Below, piece by piece: positions 42,881 through 54,292 of a stretch of DNA of 64,000 bases. Origin of the DNA: Diphasiastrum complanatum (Eukaryota; Streptophyta; Lycopodiopsida; Lycopodiales; Lycopodiaceae); contig CM055098.1 of NCBI GenBank assembly GCA_029204225.1, positions 53,278,728-53,342,727 on the forward strand, given 5' to 3'. The translations under genes and the position numbers were made by a program. The notes under the pieces are model-generated. The model was not told the DNA's origin. It did no database searches and saw nothing but the letters and a program-made list of their open reading frames with translations. Each line of letters starts with the position of its first letter. Position 1 is the stretch's first letter.

Positions 42881-44458
42881 TTTTGGCCAAAGTTAAAACC
42901 TTTCATAGAATCTTATGTGTTGAACTGGTAACAGTGCCAGTGGAATAATGTAGAATGCGTGAAGGCTGGTGGGCTGTTGCATCCATTAGATAATCCTACT
43001 AAGTGGTGGGATAGTATCTTGATGGATTTTGTAGTTGGTTTACTGTGTACGAATAAACAAGAATGTTGCAATTTGGGTCATAGTTGACCAGTTAACCAAA
43101 TTGGTTATGTTTATTCCGGTAAAGACTATAGAAAGCGCCTAAGTTGTTGGGCAAGTCTACAAGATATCATTATCTGTTGATATTGTAGTTAAGTTGTATT
43201 GATTGTAAGTCATAGCCATCATGAGTTATTTTGACTCAGGTAGTGGGTGATTTACATAAGATACGTAGGAACTTTTGGTTCTAATTATTTTTTGTTTGAA
43301 AATAAAATTATCCTGGAAAACTCAGTTGGAGTTGGATAATTGGTGGAACCAAAAACCCATGGCTTCAGTAATAAGGTTAATTAATCTTAAGTTATTCTAG
43401 ATCAGAACTTAAGTATATTGGTGTCTAGATGTGTTCTAGATGGAACCTTCTCTTTGAAATTACATGTTAAGCCATGTCTAGAGTGAAGATTTAGGAGACT
43501 ACATGTAGTTCTTTATTGAGATCGTAAGGAGAGTAGATTCACATAAATCAGGAATTTTCCTAGTGGAAAGGATTTTTGTGGAGCAACTCTCATGTCTTTA
43601 AGAATAGTTGCATTCACGTTATCTTGTTTTCAAATATAGAATAAGAATCCGGTGAATTGTGATTGACGAATCATAGTGCAGGTTCCAGTCTATATTTGAC
43701 TTCTAAGAGAGGATAACGTGAGTGGTGAAAATATTGGATGCTTTGTGCATAGGTCTTCTGATGGCAATCTCATTGGATGAGGTACCTTCCATTAATTGAG
43801 TTTGCTTGTAACAGTAGTAAGCATTCGGCTACTGGGTATAGTCTGTTTATGCTTATATATGGATTTCAACCTAGATCTCCGGTAACAGTTGAAACTGAGT
43901 CGATTGAAGTTCAGATAGTGGCAGATTTCTTGCGAGAAATACAGGAAGGGCTACAATTAGCACATTGAAATGTTCTAAGTGCCCAAGATCGGGTAAGACA
44001 TTTTGCTAATCTGAAAAAATCGCCTCAAGAGTTTCAAGTTGGGGATTGGGTATATTTTTGAATTCCGAAGGATTCTAGGGTAATGCGCACTGGGAAGCAT
44101 TACAAGTTGTCTGCTTGTTTTTGTGGACTGTATAAAATCTTGAATAAGATTGAATCTTTAGATTACCAGTTAAAGTTACCAGGGGAAATCAAGACTCATC
44201 TCATGTTCCATGTTAGTCATCTAGAGATGAGTTTACATGTGAGGGATTACCTTGGTTCAGGTAAGTCTAGATTCATTTGAAGACTTATCTGAAAGGATTC
44301 TTTTAGAGCCTGAAAAAATTCTTGGTACAAGATCCAAGCGATTGTGTAATCGGGAGATTGTTGAACATCTGGTTCGATGGAAAGGACATTCTGATGATGA
44401 TGATTCATGGGAACTAGAAGGTAATCTAAAGAAGAGTTTCCCGAACTTTAAGTTCTGA
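42880..44458 (+). pseudogene. Ty3/gypsy integrase and chromodomain remnant (element J)
   Basis: Decayed plus-strand copy of the same gypsy family as I. A damaged integrase start (FFWPKLKPF-like, then GGLLHPLDNPTK and LMDFVVGLL at 42.97-43.05 kb), a run of unrecognisable sequence, the integrase end (LPLIEFACNSSKHSATGYSL, 43.78 kb on), and a chromodomain-like end (EHLVRWKGHSDDDDSWE) at 44.35-44.41 kb. Several stops. The polypurine run at 44474-44484 leads into the 3' LTR. Confidence 0.85.
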
Positions 44459-44486
44459 GGACAGAACTAAAATAAGGGGGAAAGTA

Positions 44487-45005
44487 TGTTACGGCCCTAA
44501 TGGAGATTTGTAGCATTAGGGGCTGTCTTGGACGTAGGGGCCATGCCTAACTGGATAATAGTCGAGTAGGACCATGGGGTCATACCCGCATGTGGTATAG
44601 GCATGTGTGTTGCATCCTAGTATGGGATAGGATGTACATGCATTGTGCTTATGCATGGGTCTAGACTATTATGGGTTAGGGGTACCTACATGCAGTGGAC
44701 ATGCATGGGAGATTGGCATGATCAATTAGAGTGCTTCCATGTGGATTTAGTGCATGGGCAAGTGGAGTTTGCTATATCTCTATATATACCCTCACCAGTG
44801 TCTATGAGGATCATGGAGAGTCTGTGGCCTTTATGTTGTCAGTCTGTGAAGCACTCTTCATGTGGCTTGCCTATCTCCTGGATTGCTCAGGGGCTAGATC
44901 AGTATTGGGTCTAGGTTTGGTTGGGACGGTTTCGTCTACTGCAATCCTCCCTTGGTGTTCTAGGAAGCTCTATCTCCATTGGGAGTCCTGGGGGACGTTT
45001 TAACA
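44487..45005 (+). repeat. Gypsy J 3' LTR
   Basis: 519 bp, TGTTACGG...TTTTAACA (ends TGTTA/TAACA). The flanks are element B on both sides (acata at 38251-38255 and cagctatcaag at 45006), fitting insertion into B, though a clean 5-bp duplication is no longer visible. Confidence 0.85.
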
Positions 45006-45181
45006 CAGCTATCAAGTATCATGTTATTCGGGACTTAGTCAAGAAGAAGATACTGAAGACAGTCTTCATACCCACATAGGAAATGATGGCTGATATCTTT
45101 ACAAAGCCACTTAGTAAAGTTTTGTTCGAGAAGCAGAGAAGAAGATTGGGGTTAATCCAGCTGCCCACTTTGAGAGGGAGC
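45006..45181 (+). pseudogene. Element B, RNase H end and polypurine tract
   Basis: Continues element B after the J insertion: matches element A from agctatcaagtatcatgtta to the polypurine tract TTTGAGAGGGAG before the LTR. Confidence 0.85.
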
Positions 45182-45969
45182 TGTAGAACACCTGATCAGA
45201 CAGATCTCGATTCTACTAAAAAAGTGCGCAGTTTACTTGACAAAGGATGGTAAACAAATGAACAGGAACTCAAAATATTTTTATTCGTGGCCAACTCGAA
45301 AGATTCGCAAAATTTATTTTGCAACCAACTCAAAAGATTTGTGAAAGATTCTCGAAAGATTCGTGAAATTTATCTTGCAGCCAACTCAAAAGATTCGCGA
45401 AAGATGCTCGAAAGATTCGCAAACAAAATCTTGTTGCGAAATATTTTGTTTCTTGTTCAAACTTCAAATGTCGCAAAATTGTTGCGAACAATTCGCGAAA
45501 TATTTTGGATTCTTTTTCAAGCTCAAAATTGTCAGTTGTCGCGAATAATTCGCAAAACACATAGCTGTAACCGTAGAGATAGACTGTCACGAAATATTCG
45601 CGAACAAAATTCATTTGACCCTGGAAACAGAGCGTCTATTTGAATATCAACCATCGTAAACGGTTAAATCTATTGTCACAGACTTAAAAGGCCAAAAGAC
45701 CTGTCCTGTAGCAATATAAATACATGTGCACTACTCGTTGTAACTCACTCACTCAATCAGAGAGAACAGCGAGATAAGACAACAAGAGATGTATATTGAC
45801 GATTTAGATTCAGAATTATAAAAATTCGTTTTTGATCAATAGTTTCTTATTGTCTAAAGTTGTCTCTTAATTTTGCATGTTTATTCAATCAAGGACAAAA
45901 CTGTTCTATTAGTACATAGATAAAAAATAGACCCGATTGAAGACATTGATATTAGTTTGATTTATTCAA
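45182..45969 (+). repeat. Copia LTR B, left part (interrupted by element G)
   Basis: Mate of the LTR at 36684-37492; starts TGTAGAACACCTG. Has one more ~37-bp unit of the TTCGNGAA-rich repeat than the A copy, with several TTCNNGAA motifs, and a TATA box at 45715-45722. Cut at TTCAA by element G and resumes at 51014. Confidence 0.9.
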
Positions 45970-46893
45970 TGTGAAGAATAAAAAGCTATCCAACTTGTCT
46001 ATAGGGGTTGATGAGGAAAATCATCTTGCTTGTGCATTTACAAGTTGTAAAGATCTCTAGTATGTACAAACTCGAGCTACATGACATGCACAATGTCTAG
46101 ATGGTCATATTTGATCTATATTCACTTTGTTCCATTGTATATATCAAAGGTATGTGAATTGAGCACATGACCTTGTAGATTAGGGCGAGTTTGAGTTAGG
46201 TAGATCTAGATCTGATGACATGCATGAAACTAGATGACATGCAAAATCAGTTAGTGTGCATGCATGCAATATGCAATCACTACATGCAACATGCAAGTCA
46301 GTATACATGTTCTACACATGTCCAAGTCATCTAGGGAAGTCACATGCAAGATATGCAAACACTATTTGACACATGCATGTAGTTTTGTAGGTTCATAGTT
46401 GAGAATTTGACATTTGGACAAAGTAGGTAGAAGTTAGGTGCAACTTTAGCATGCAAGCTGTTAGGTGTCAATATGGTAATAGTTAACACTTGATTAGGTG
46501 TAGGGAATGCATTGAATGCAAGGAGTACCACAAATTTTGGCTCTCCTATATATGTAGATATCATTCTCATTCATATCTAATGATGAATCAAGCTTTGGTA
46601 ATGTCATAATGTCAAAATTGGATCTCATGCTATTTTGCTTGTTTTGATGTTCTCTCTCTAACTCGAGTAGAAGGCATTCTTCATACATGATTTTGGCTAT
46701 GTATTCTCTCTATTTGTGAGGAATTAGTTTTGCTTTGATCTGTAGCATTCTAGATTGTGCTCTAGCCTCAGATCTTGTGATAGATTGCAGGATTGCTCTA
46801 CAGGTGATCTGTGTGCCACCACAAAGCATGGTAAAGATCATTCACACATTTCTTGTGGATCCCCACACGTGTGAATTTGCTGGATTTTTCACA
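45970..46893 (+). repeat. Element G 5' LTR
   Basis: 924 bp, TGTGAAGAAT...TTTTTCACA. Rich in CATGCA/ATGCA words in U3; TATA box TATATAT at 46547-46553; palindrome CACACGTGTG at 46864-46873 near its end. Confidence 0.9.
46547..46553 (+). promoter_or_regulatory. TATA box of element G
   Basis: TATATAT, conserved in the right LTR at 50664-50670. Confidence 0.6.
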
Positions 46894-47075
46894 TGATATC
46901 AAAGCCATACCATGCTTTGAATGCTACTAACATCAGGTGTATGAAGATTTTTCTGTCAATTCAAACTAGGAAGCTGTTTACCAGTGTTTTGCTATCTTTT
47001 CTTGAACAATTTTTTGGTGAATGAGGTTAGAACTGATATTTTCAGTCCAGAACAGAGGATATACAAAATTCTGAC

Positions 47076-47093
47076 TTTTCACACGTGTGAAAA
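47076..47093. repeat. 18-bp perfect palindrome in the element G leader
   Basis: TTTTCACACGTGTGAAAA, between the PBS and gag, so inside the predicted packaged RNA. Confidence 0.9.
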
Positions 47094-47677
47094 CCAGAAT
47101 ACATCATTTGACTCTATCTCCTCTATGTTAGATCCAAAGGTACTAACATTGTAGCTTGTTGAAAGCTAGAAGAGCCCTCTTTCCAGTGCAATTGGTTTCA
47201 ATTCATTCTGATGACCCTAGTAGGAGTTATAAGCTCTTAAAGGAGGGTAGGGAGAGACCCAAAACCCGAGTGGACACTTCTTGATTTGAATATATTGCAT
47301 GCATGATTCATTATTCACAATTTTTGTACTCAATCAAAGATAGAATTGGATAAGACAAGTTTCTGTTGTCGTAGTCACATCATTTCACACAAAGGGTTGT
47401 GTTTTGAGTTGAATATGTGTTTCTAGAGTGTTTTTAATTCATTTGAAACTCGTGGAAAAATTTGACTCAGAATTGTAAGTGCTTCATCAGTAGATAGAGG
47501 CTAGATCCAGATTCTTCAAGTTGATTGATTCTTTGTTGCGAGATAGGTCTCACATATTCTGTTGCAAGTTTATACATAGGATTTGGTAGTACACCCAATT
47601 ATTTTGGTTCCTTTTGTGAAAGAGAAGCAACACATTCAATTCCATTTTGTAGTCCAATTACAAGAGTCTTCACATTC

Positions 47678-48306
47678 ATGGCATCTGTAGGAGATTTACT
47701 CTTTGAAACTAGTGAGAGACTAAATACCTTCAACTATTCAGTTTGGAAGGATAGGATAGAATCTTTGTTGTAATGGACATTGTATTAGGAATTGAAGTTG
47801 AACCTGAAGCTTATGATGAGGCTCAAAGATTCAAGAAGAGAGCAAGAATTGCTCTTCATATCATCAAGATCAACATCTCTGATGAGATGTTGAGAGAAAT
47901 AAGTGCATGCACCTCATCCAAAGAGGCTTGGAATATCCTTAAGTCAATTCATGAAGCAAAGATCACATCAAGACTTTTTACTCTTAGAAATAAGATCTTT
48001 TCTAGTTTCCAAAGATTTGATGGAAGTGCTTCAAGTTTTGTAATGAGAGTTAAAGATCTTCACACTGAGATAGCATGCGTAGATGATACTCTAGAGAACT
48101 GTGAACTAGTTCAAGTAGTCCTTAATGGACTTAGGAGAAGTATGCAAATTTTGTGCAATCTTATGCTATCAAGGAGGAGCTACCATCTTTGGAGGCTGTG
48201 CATGATGTTCTTATTATTGAAGAACCTTTCCAAGAACTTAAAGATTCAATATAGACTACAGTTGGTGATGCATGTGCAATTGAAGGAGTTGGAAGTTGTT
48301 CCTTGA
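47678..48306 (+). pseudogene. Element G gag
   Basis: Starts MASVGDLLFETSERLNTFNY; a stop and shift at 47771-47773, then the next frame continues IVLGIEVEPEAYDE with the copia gag pattern SSKEAWNILKSIHEAK and RLFTLRNKIF. It loses similarity after about 48.15 kb; no zinc knuckle is seen. Confidence 0.75.
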
Positions 48307-48950
48307 AACTTGCATCTTCTATGAATTTTACAGTTTCCAATGTACTTTATGTTCCTAATCTCACAAAGAATGTGATTAGTGTTGGAAAGTTATTTGATGA
48401 TGGTTTTGAAGTGGAATTCAATGTCAATAGTTGTTTCATAAAGAAAGAAGATAAGATCCTTGCATGTGGATCTAGATATGGAGGCATTTTCAAGATAGAT
48501 GTGCATGAAAATGCAAGTGCATGTGATGTTGCATTGATGACTTATGTTTCCAAGGAGGAGCTATGGCATATGAGGTTGCATGTTACCAATTTCAGATCTA
48601 TGCCTATTATAGTCAAGGAGATCAAGCCAAGAGTGGCTTATTCTATGGCAAAATCAGATGTGATTCCATATTTGATGTCTTCTATCAAGAAACATCCTAT
48701 GGAGTTGGAACATTCGGATGTTCATCTTTCTTTATCAGTAAGCAAGGGAGGTGTTTCTTGCTTGGCATGTACTATTGATGGTTCTCAAGTTACATTTGGC
48801 TATGTCTTGTCTCTTCAAGTTTTATGGTGCATGTGTATGTTCCATCATGCAAAACTTTATGGAGTTATGGAGCTAATGGAAGGAGTGCACTATATGGAGT
48901 CTTGTTCAGCTAAAAGCCTAAGGTTGTGTACCTTAGTGTTCTTGAAGGTT
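48303..48950 (+). pseudogene. Element G protease tail, GAG-pre-integrase and integrase start
   Basis: VSNVLYVPNLTKNVISVGKL is the usual copia block after protease; then EELWHMRL (the GAG-pre motif) and MELEHSDVHLSLSVSKG (first integrase Asp block). The integrase core beyond is unrecognisable. Confidence 0.7.
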
Positions 48951-49870
48951 ATTGCTTTGCATGTGGTTTTTTGGAAGGAAAGAAGGATGTAGATCCTAGT
49001 CTCTGGATCATGGTCGGATGCTTATCCACCAAGGAAGGCTACATAGCCTTTACACTCTCTATCTCAAAGGTGATTGAGCATGGAGAAGTTGTTTATTTTG
49101 GAGATCTATTTTCTATCTTGGAAGTGGCTGAGAGCACAATATCTCTTATGCAATCACAAGTCATTGTTATGGTGAGTAGTCAAGTTGTGATGGGGTCAAG
49201 GTTTGAGGAGGAGTATCCTCAACATGCATGTCCAAGAAGATCTTCTTTATTGAACAAGGCCGAGTCCTTGTTGATCTTATTTCATGGAAAAGAAAGAATA
49301 AGTGAAGGTGGTATTCATTCTATTCTACTCACCTATGGTTCTCTTTCTTTTATTGATGATGTACCTTGCTTAGTTAAGATTTGCTTATCTCAAAGATCAA
49401 GTAAGACTATTCTAGTTTTGAATGAAGTCTTTAGTTTGGAATTAATTACTGTCATTGGTGACTTGATTATGTTTCCAAAACATCTAGAAAGCAAGATATT
49501 GTACCATCATTTGTATGCTTTTAAATTGAGTAAGAGCAAGTATAAGTTTAGTACTCATAGTTTGAAAAAAGGAGTTTTTTTTTTTGAGGCATATTGTGAA
49601 TTTCTTTTGAGAGTAATTGAAACATCCAATGAGGACACTTACATCCTTAAGAAAGTATGTAGCCTCAATTTGATCAAGTTTGAGTGTGGTTTCAAGATTA
49701 GATCCATTTTGGATAGAGTTCATAGTATAATCTTGATCTTTATGATCTTTGTGGTCATTATGAGGCTTGGAGGCCTCGTATTTTTCAGATATTTGTGTAG
49801 CCAACTTCATGCATGTGGACTTTGCAAACCCAGGATCGACATCAGACATGGAGGAGGCACATTGGCATAG
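48926..49870 (+). CDS. 314-codon open frame in element G, function unknown
   Basis: An uninterrupted frame occupying the place where reverse transcriptase and RNase H should be. Its first 60 residues faintly resemble a copia integrase C-terminus (STKEGYIAF...VIEHGEVVYFGDLF), and PRRSSL near residue 90 resembles the linker before RT. The rest, including a Cys-rich end (YLCSQLHACGLCKPR), matches no retroviral domain I know. It could be scrambled pol, captured host sequence or chance. Whether it is translated is unknown. Confidence 0.4.
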   Translation: MYLSVLEGYCFACGFLEGKKDVDPSLWIMVGCLSTKEGYIAFTLSISKVIEHGEVVYFGDLFSILEVAESTISLMQSQVIVMVSSQVVMGSRFEEEYPQHACPRRSSLLNKAESLLILFHGKERISEGGIHSILLTYGSLSFIDDVPCLVKICLSQRSSKTILVLNEVFSLELITVIGDLIMFPKHLESKILYHHLYAFKLSKSKYKFSTHSLKKGVFFFEAYCEFLLRVIETSNEDTYILKKVCSLNLIKFECGFKIRSILDRVHSIILIFMIFVVIMRLGGLVFFRYLCSQLHACGLCKPRIDIRHGGGTLA

Positions 49871-50103
49871 TAGCAGTTTGGTGGAATATTTTTCAAAGGC
49901 ATTTGGAAAAGATTTATGTCAAAGAGATCTTATCATGGGTTATGGTAAGGGTGCTGCTATGATGGATTCTTTGATCATCTTCAATTCAAATCCAAAGCAA
50001 AGAATCCACACACACAAAAAGTTTCCTCATCAACAATTGGACCAACCTTGGAGGATTTTCAAGTTCAAGTGATCAAGCCAAGTTGATTACTTTTTAGGAG
50101 AAG

Positions 50104-51008
50104 TGTGAAGAATAAAAAGCTATCCAACTTGCCTATAGGGGCTGATGAGAAAAATCATCTTGCTTGTGCATTTACAAGTTGTAAATATCATTCTCTAGTA
50201 TGTACAAACTCGAGCTACATGACATGCACAATGTCTAGATGGTCATATTTGATCTATATTCACTTTGTTCCATTGTATATATCAAAGGTATGTGAATTGA
50301 GCACATGACCTTGTAGATTAGGGCAATTTTGAGTTAGGTAGATCTAGATTTGATGACATGCATGAAACTAGATGACATGCAAAATCAGTTAGTGTCCATG
50401 CATGCACATGCAAGTCAGTATAAATGTTCTATACATGTCCAATTCATCTAGGGAAGTCACATGCAAGACATGCAAACACTATTTGACACATGCATGTAGT
50501 TTTGTAGGTTCATAGTTGAGAATTTGACATTTGGACAAAGTAGGTAGAAGTTAGGTGCAACTTCAACATGCAAGCTATTAGGTGTCAATATAGTAATAGT
50601 TAACACTTGATTAGGTGTAGGGAATGCATTGAATGCAAGGAGTACCACAAATTTTGGCTCTCCTATATATGTACATATCATTCTCATTCATATCTAATGA
50701 TGAATCAAGCTTTGGTAATGTCATAATGTCAAAATTGGATCTCATGCTATTTTGCTTGTTTTGATATTCTCTCTCTACTCAAGTAGAAGGCATTCTTCAT
50801 ACATGATTTTGGTTATGTATTCTCTCTATTTGTGAGGATTAGTTTTGCTTTGATCTGTAGCATTCTAGATTGTGCTCTAGCCTCAGATCTTGTGATAAAT
50901 TGCAAGATTGCTCTATAGGTGATCTGTGTGCCACCACAAAGCATGGTAAAGATCATTCACACATTTCTTGTGGATCCCCTCACATGTGAATTTGCTGGAT
51001 TTTTCACA
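50104..51008 (+). repeat. Element G 3' LTR
   Basis: 905 bp, TGTGAAGAAT...TTTTTCACA. Differs from the 5' LTR by scattered substitutions and a roughly 20-bp gap near 50405, so this insertion is clearly older than element F. The CACACGTGTG palindrome is changed to CACATGTG here. Confidence 0.9.
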
Positions 51009-51013
51009 TTCAA

Positions 51014-51061
51014 ACTTTCATCATGTTCTCTAAGGAAGAATTGTTGTCATTTTTCCTACAG
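51014..51061 (+). repeat. Copia LTR B, right part
   Basis: Continues the interrupted LTR after the TTCAA duplication and ends TTTTTCCTACA, the inverse of its TGTAG start. The expected PBS is damaged: only GAGC of TGGTATCAGAGC follows. Confidence 0.85.
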
Positions 51062-53800
51062 AGCGAAATCGGGCTTACTGAGTGCCTCTTCGACAGTCTT
51101 CGGCTCCTGAACAAGGTAGGTTGTAGACTCATCGATATACCTAATAGGTGGTCTGCTAACTCTTGTCGATCTTCTGGGTGATAAAGAAAGTTGATCATTT
51201 CTATCACCTCCTCTTCCATCACCAGCTTCATCAGAAAAATGAAGAACATGTTCTTGTCATTACACAATGTTGGAATAGAGCATGCAGTCTCATAAGAGAA
51301 GCAACTCAGCTACTTTCTACGTTCCCTACCAAGATCTTACCAGACTACCAGAACCTTGCTAGCTAAAGATCTGACATGACCTTTGACAAAGTAGTCATCA
51401 ACATCAAGGAAGAAGTCGAAGTAGAGAGCACTATGATGACAAAATCAAATCTGACCAAGCTCTCTACAACAACAAAGACCAGTCGAAGAAGAAGGCTTAT
51501 CCTAAGAGGGAGTCGACAAGAAGGCAAGACCGACGTGAGTAGAAAGAGGAATATCAAGAAGAAAGGTGGAAAGCAAGGAGCAAGGCAGGCAGCAAGGCAA
51601 CAACAAAAAGACATGTAACAGATGCAGACGTGTTAGCCACACAGTGATGTTGGCTGAATCCAAAATTGTCACAAGAAGGGACATGCAGCCATGTATTGCT
51701 ATCAGAATCCAAGGAACAAGAAAACAAAAAGTAGAAAAGAGAGCTCCAACAGCACATTACATGTAGAGGAACCAGAATCCTCCAAGATGGCTGAAGAACG
51801 AACAAGAAAAAACTCAACTGCTTATTTGTGCACTGATGTATGTGCTACATCCTCAATCGACTTTCAAGAAGTCGTTCTTGATTCAAGTGCAACATCACAT
51901 TTTGCTACAACCAGATAGATTTTTGCTGACGTTCGACAATTTGATTACTCCAGATACATAATTTTTGGAGATGGATCAAGACATGCAGTGAGTGGAATTG
52001 GAGTACTATGGCTCAACACCAATGGCAAAGATCAAAGATTGGACGATGTCCAATATGTGCTTACATTGCAGAAGGATCTACTAGTTGCAAGGATAGCAGA
52101 TGCAGGCATGTGGGTGGTATTCACCAATGAAGCATGCAATGTAATTGATGCCAACACCAGGACACTAATCACTGCGGAAGACGTAAAGGCAACCTGTATC
52201 ATCTGAAGGTATGCCTACTGACAGAGTAGGCTCATCAAATCCATGAGTCGATGGATGTTCTATGGCATAGGAGACTGTGTCATATGAACCCAATGGCTTT
52301 GTACAAAGCAAGCCAGCATGTAGCAATCATAGGAGTTAGCATCAAACATGCAACTAGTTCGACATCCTGTGATGCATGCATCAAAGACAAGATGTCACAT
52401 ACGCCTTTCACCAAGAATTCCTTCAGAGCAACAGAGCTCTTGGAATTGGTACATTCCGCATCTGTGGACCCCTTGACGTACTCTCTTTGGGAGGATCAAG
52501 ATAGTACATCACTTTCAAGGATGATTTTAGTAAGTTTGTTGTTGTTTACTTCATCCACAACAAATCTGAAGCTCTTGATAGGTTCACAGAGTATGTGAAC
52601 TAGGCTGAGAAGTGGATAGAAAAGAAGGTCAAGCAGATAAGAACCGACAGAGGAGGAGAGTACGCCTCACAACCGTTTTGCCAACTTCTATACAAGTCGA
52701 CGAATCCTTCACAGGAAGATATCAGCCTACTCAAAGGCATCAAGCCACTATGGGCTGAAGTAGTAGCTACAACTGCCTACGTACAGAACGAGACAGCCAA
52801 ATCATGCATTTCTCACACTACTCTACATGAAGTGTGATGGAATAACAAGCCTAATCTGGCCCATGTACGTGTCTTTGGATGTGTTGCATATGCACACAAA
52901 CCTGACAAGCTTTGAAAGAAGCTGGATGAAAAAGTCGAGCAGGGATACCTTGTAGGATATTATATTCATTCATCATACTACATGATCTATATGCCAGAGA
53001 CCAATCAGGTAAAGACTGTCAGAGATGTCAGATTCGATGAAGCAAGAACAATGGCTAACAAAGATCCAATTGGCTACAAAGTTCTTGGCAAGCACTACAA
53101 CCTACCGACATTGACAGAGGAAGTGGACCCTAAGCATCTAGATGCAGATGTTCGAATTTCAGATGGACTGAGTGATAGTTCAGATGACAAACAACCCGAC
53201 ATGCAGCCTGTACCCATGACACCTGTTACACACAACAACTCTACAGTCAACAAAGGCAGGACAAACGACAAAGGCAAAGCCATCGACAAGAGATAGAAGA
53301 GCACCAGTCACATTTGTGCCTGACAGCTCAACTTCGACAGCTGAAGAGTTTTGTGAATTTGAGGTAAATCACAAACGTACGAAGAAGCCATCAATAGTCC
53401 CGAGAAGGACAAATGGATAAAGGCAATGGAAGAAGAAATGAGCTCCATGCAAGCAAACAAGGTCTGGACTCTTGAACCAGTACTAGCTGAGAGAAAGACT
53501 GTCAAGTGTAAATGGATCTACAAATACAAATATGGAACCAGATGGCAATGTATCGAGATACAAAGTCAGGCTTGTTGCTAAAGGTTTCTCACAGAAGTAT
53601 GGCATCGACTATACTGAAACCTTCTCTCTTGCAATAAAACATACATCAATATGCATATTGTTTGCTTATGTAGCAGCCTACAATTTGAAGATCCATATTG
53701 TAGACGAGAATATAGCCTTTCTGCATAGTGATCTGAAGGAAGAAGTCTATATGCACCAGCCACCATCAGATGCAGATAAGACACAAAAAAAAAAAGCATA
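51062..53800 (+). pseudogene. Ty1/copia gag-pol remnant (element C)
   Basis: Related to A and B. A shifted zinc-knuckle region (51.6-51.72 kb), protease (EVVLDSSATSHF, DSG changed to DSS), GAG-pre (DVLWHRRLCHMN, 52.25 kb), integrase piece (KQIRTDRGGEYAS, 52.63 kb), integrase end (NLAHVRVFGCVAYAH), and the start of reverse transcriptase (SRYKVRLVAKGFSQKYGIDY to EEVYMHQPP, 53.55-53.76 kb). It breaks off before the YVDD motif and jumps to a purine-rich tract and another LTR. Confidence 0.85.
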
Positions 53801-53830
53801 TACAGAGTGTGTGTGGAAGTAGTGGATGAG

Positions 53831-54292
53831 TGTTAGTCATGCATTAGCAGACACACATCACCACACTCATACTTACATAGAATTAGCAGTAGTTAGTTTC
53901 TATTCGTGAGAGAGAATACCTCTCTTGTGCCAATGCGTTGATCTGGTTGAATAGACAGCGCTCAAAAGGATCATTGATGTATACTTGATTTTTGGTAATA
54001 TAGACAAGTAACAGTTCTTCTGCTCAATATATGCAATCTCTGAATGTTGTGACACTTGCTTGATGCATATGTAGATATACTTCCATTGTTGTTTGACATT
54101 ATCTACTATTCATAAATTAGTATCAGATCAACAGTAGCTATCTGTCGTTCGGAGAATGTCTGATTGTGTAATGAAGCAGTAGCTTCCTCAAACAAATCGG
54201 CTCCATTTGAGCTCATATCAGATAATCACGACTAGCTCCGACTTCGAAGTGCTCAAAGTCTCCGACTTCTTCGAATTCCAAGATCCACAACA
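53831..54292 (+). repeat. Copia-type LTR D (probable 3' LTR of element C)
   Basis: Starts TGTTAGTCATGC after a purine-rich stretch and ends CCACAACA, giving TGTT/AACA ends; then TGGTGTCAGAGTGG, a slightly changed tRNA-Met PBS, at 54294. Single copy in the window, so borders are inferred. A second PBS-like word (TTAGTATCAGATC) at about 54117 makes an earlier end possible. Confidence 0.5.

Larger units (their letters stand above)
45970..51008 (+). mobile_element. Non-autonomous copia-type LTR element G with TSD TTCAA
   Basis: 5039 bp with two LTRs, inserted in copia LTR B. TTCAA occurs at 45965-45969 and 51009-51013, and the uninterrupted LTR at 37.44 kb shows the empty site (gatttattcaaactttcatc). 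PBS-like TGATATCAAAGCC follows the left LTR at 46894; polypurine AGGAGAAG (50096-50103) precedes the right LTR. It has gag, protease tail and integrase remnants but no recognisable reverse transcriptase or RNase H, so it must borrow these to move. Confidence 0.9.

Noticed and set aside
49484-49849. Minus-strand 121-codon frame in element G
   Set aside because: Mirror of the longer plus-strand frame that has the element's orientation.
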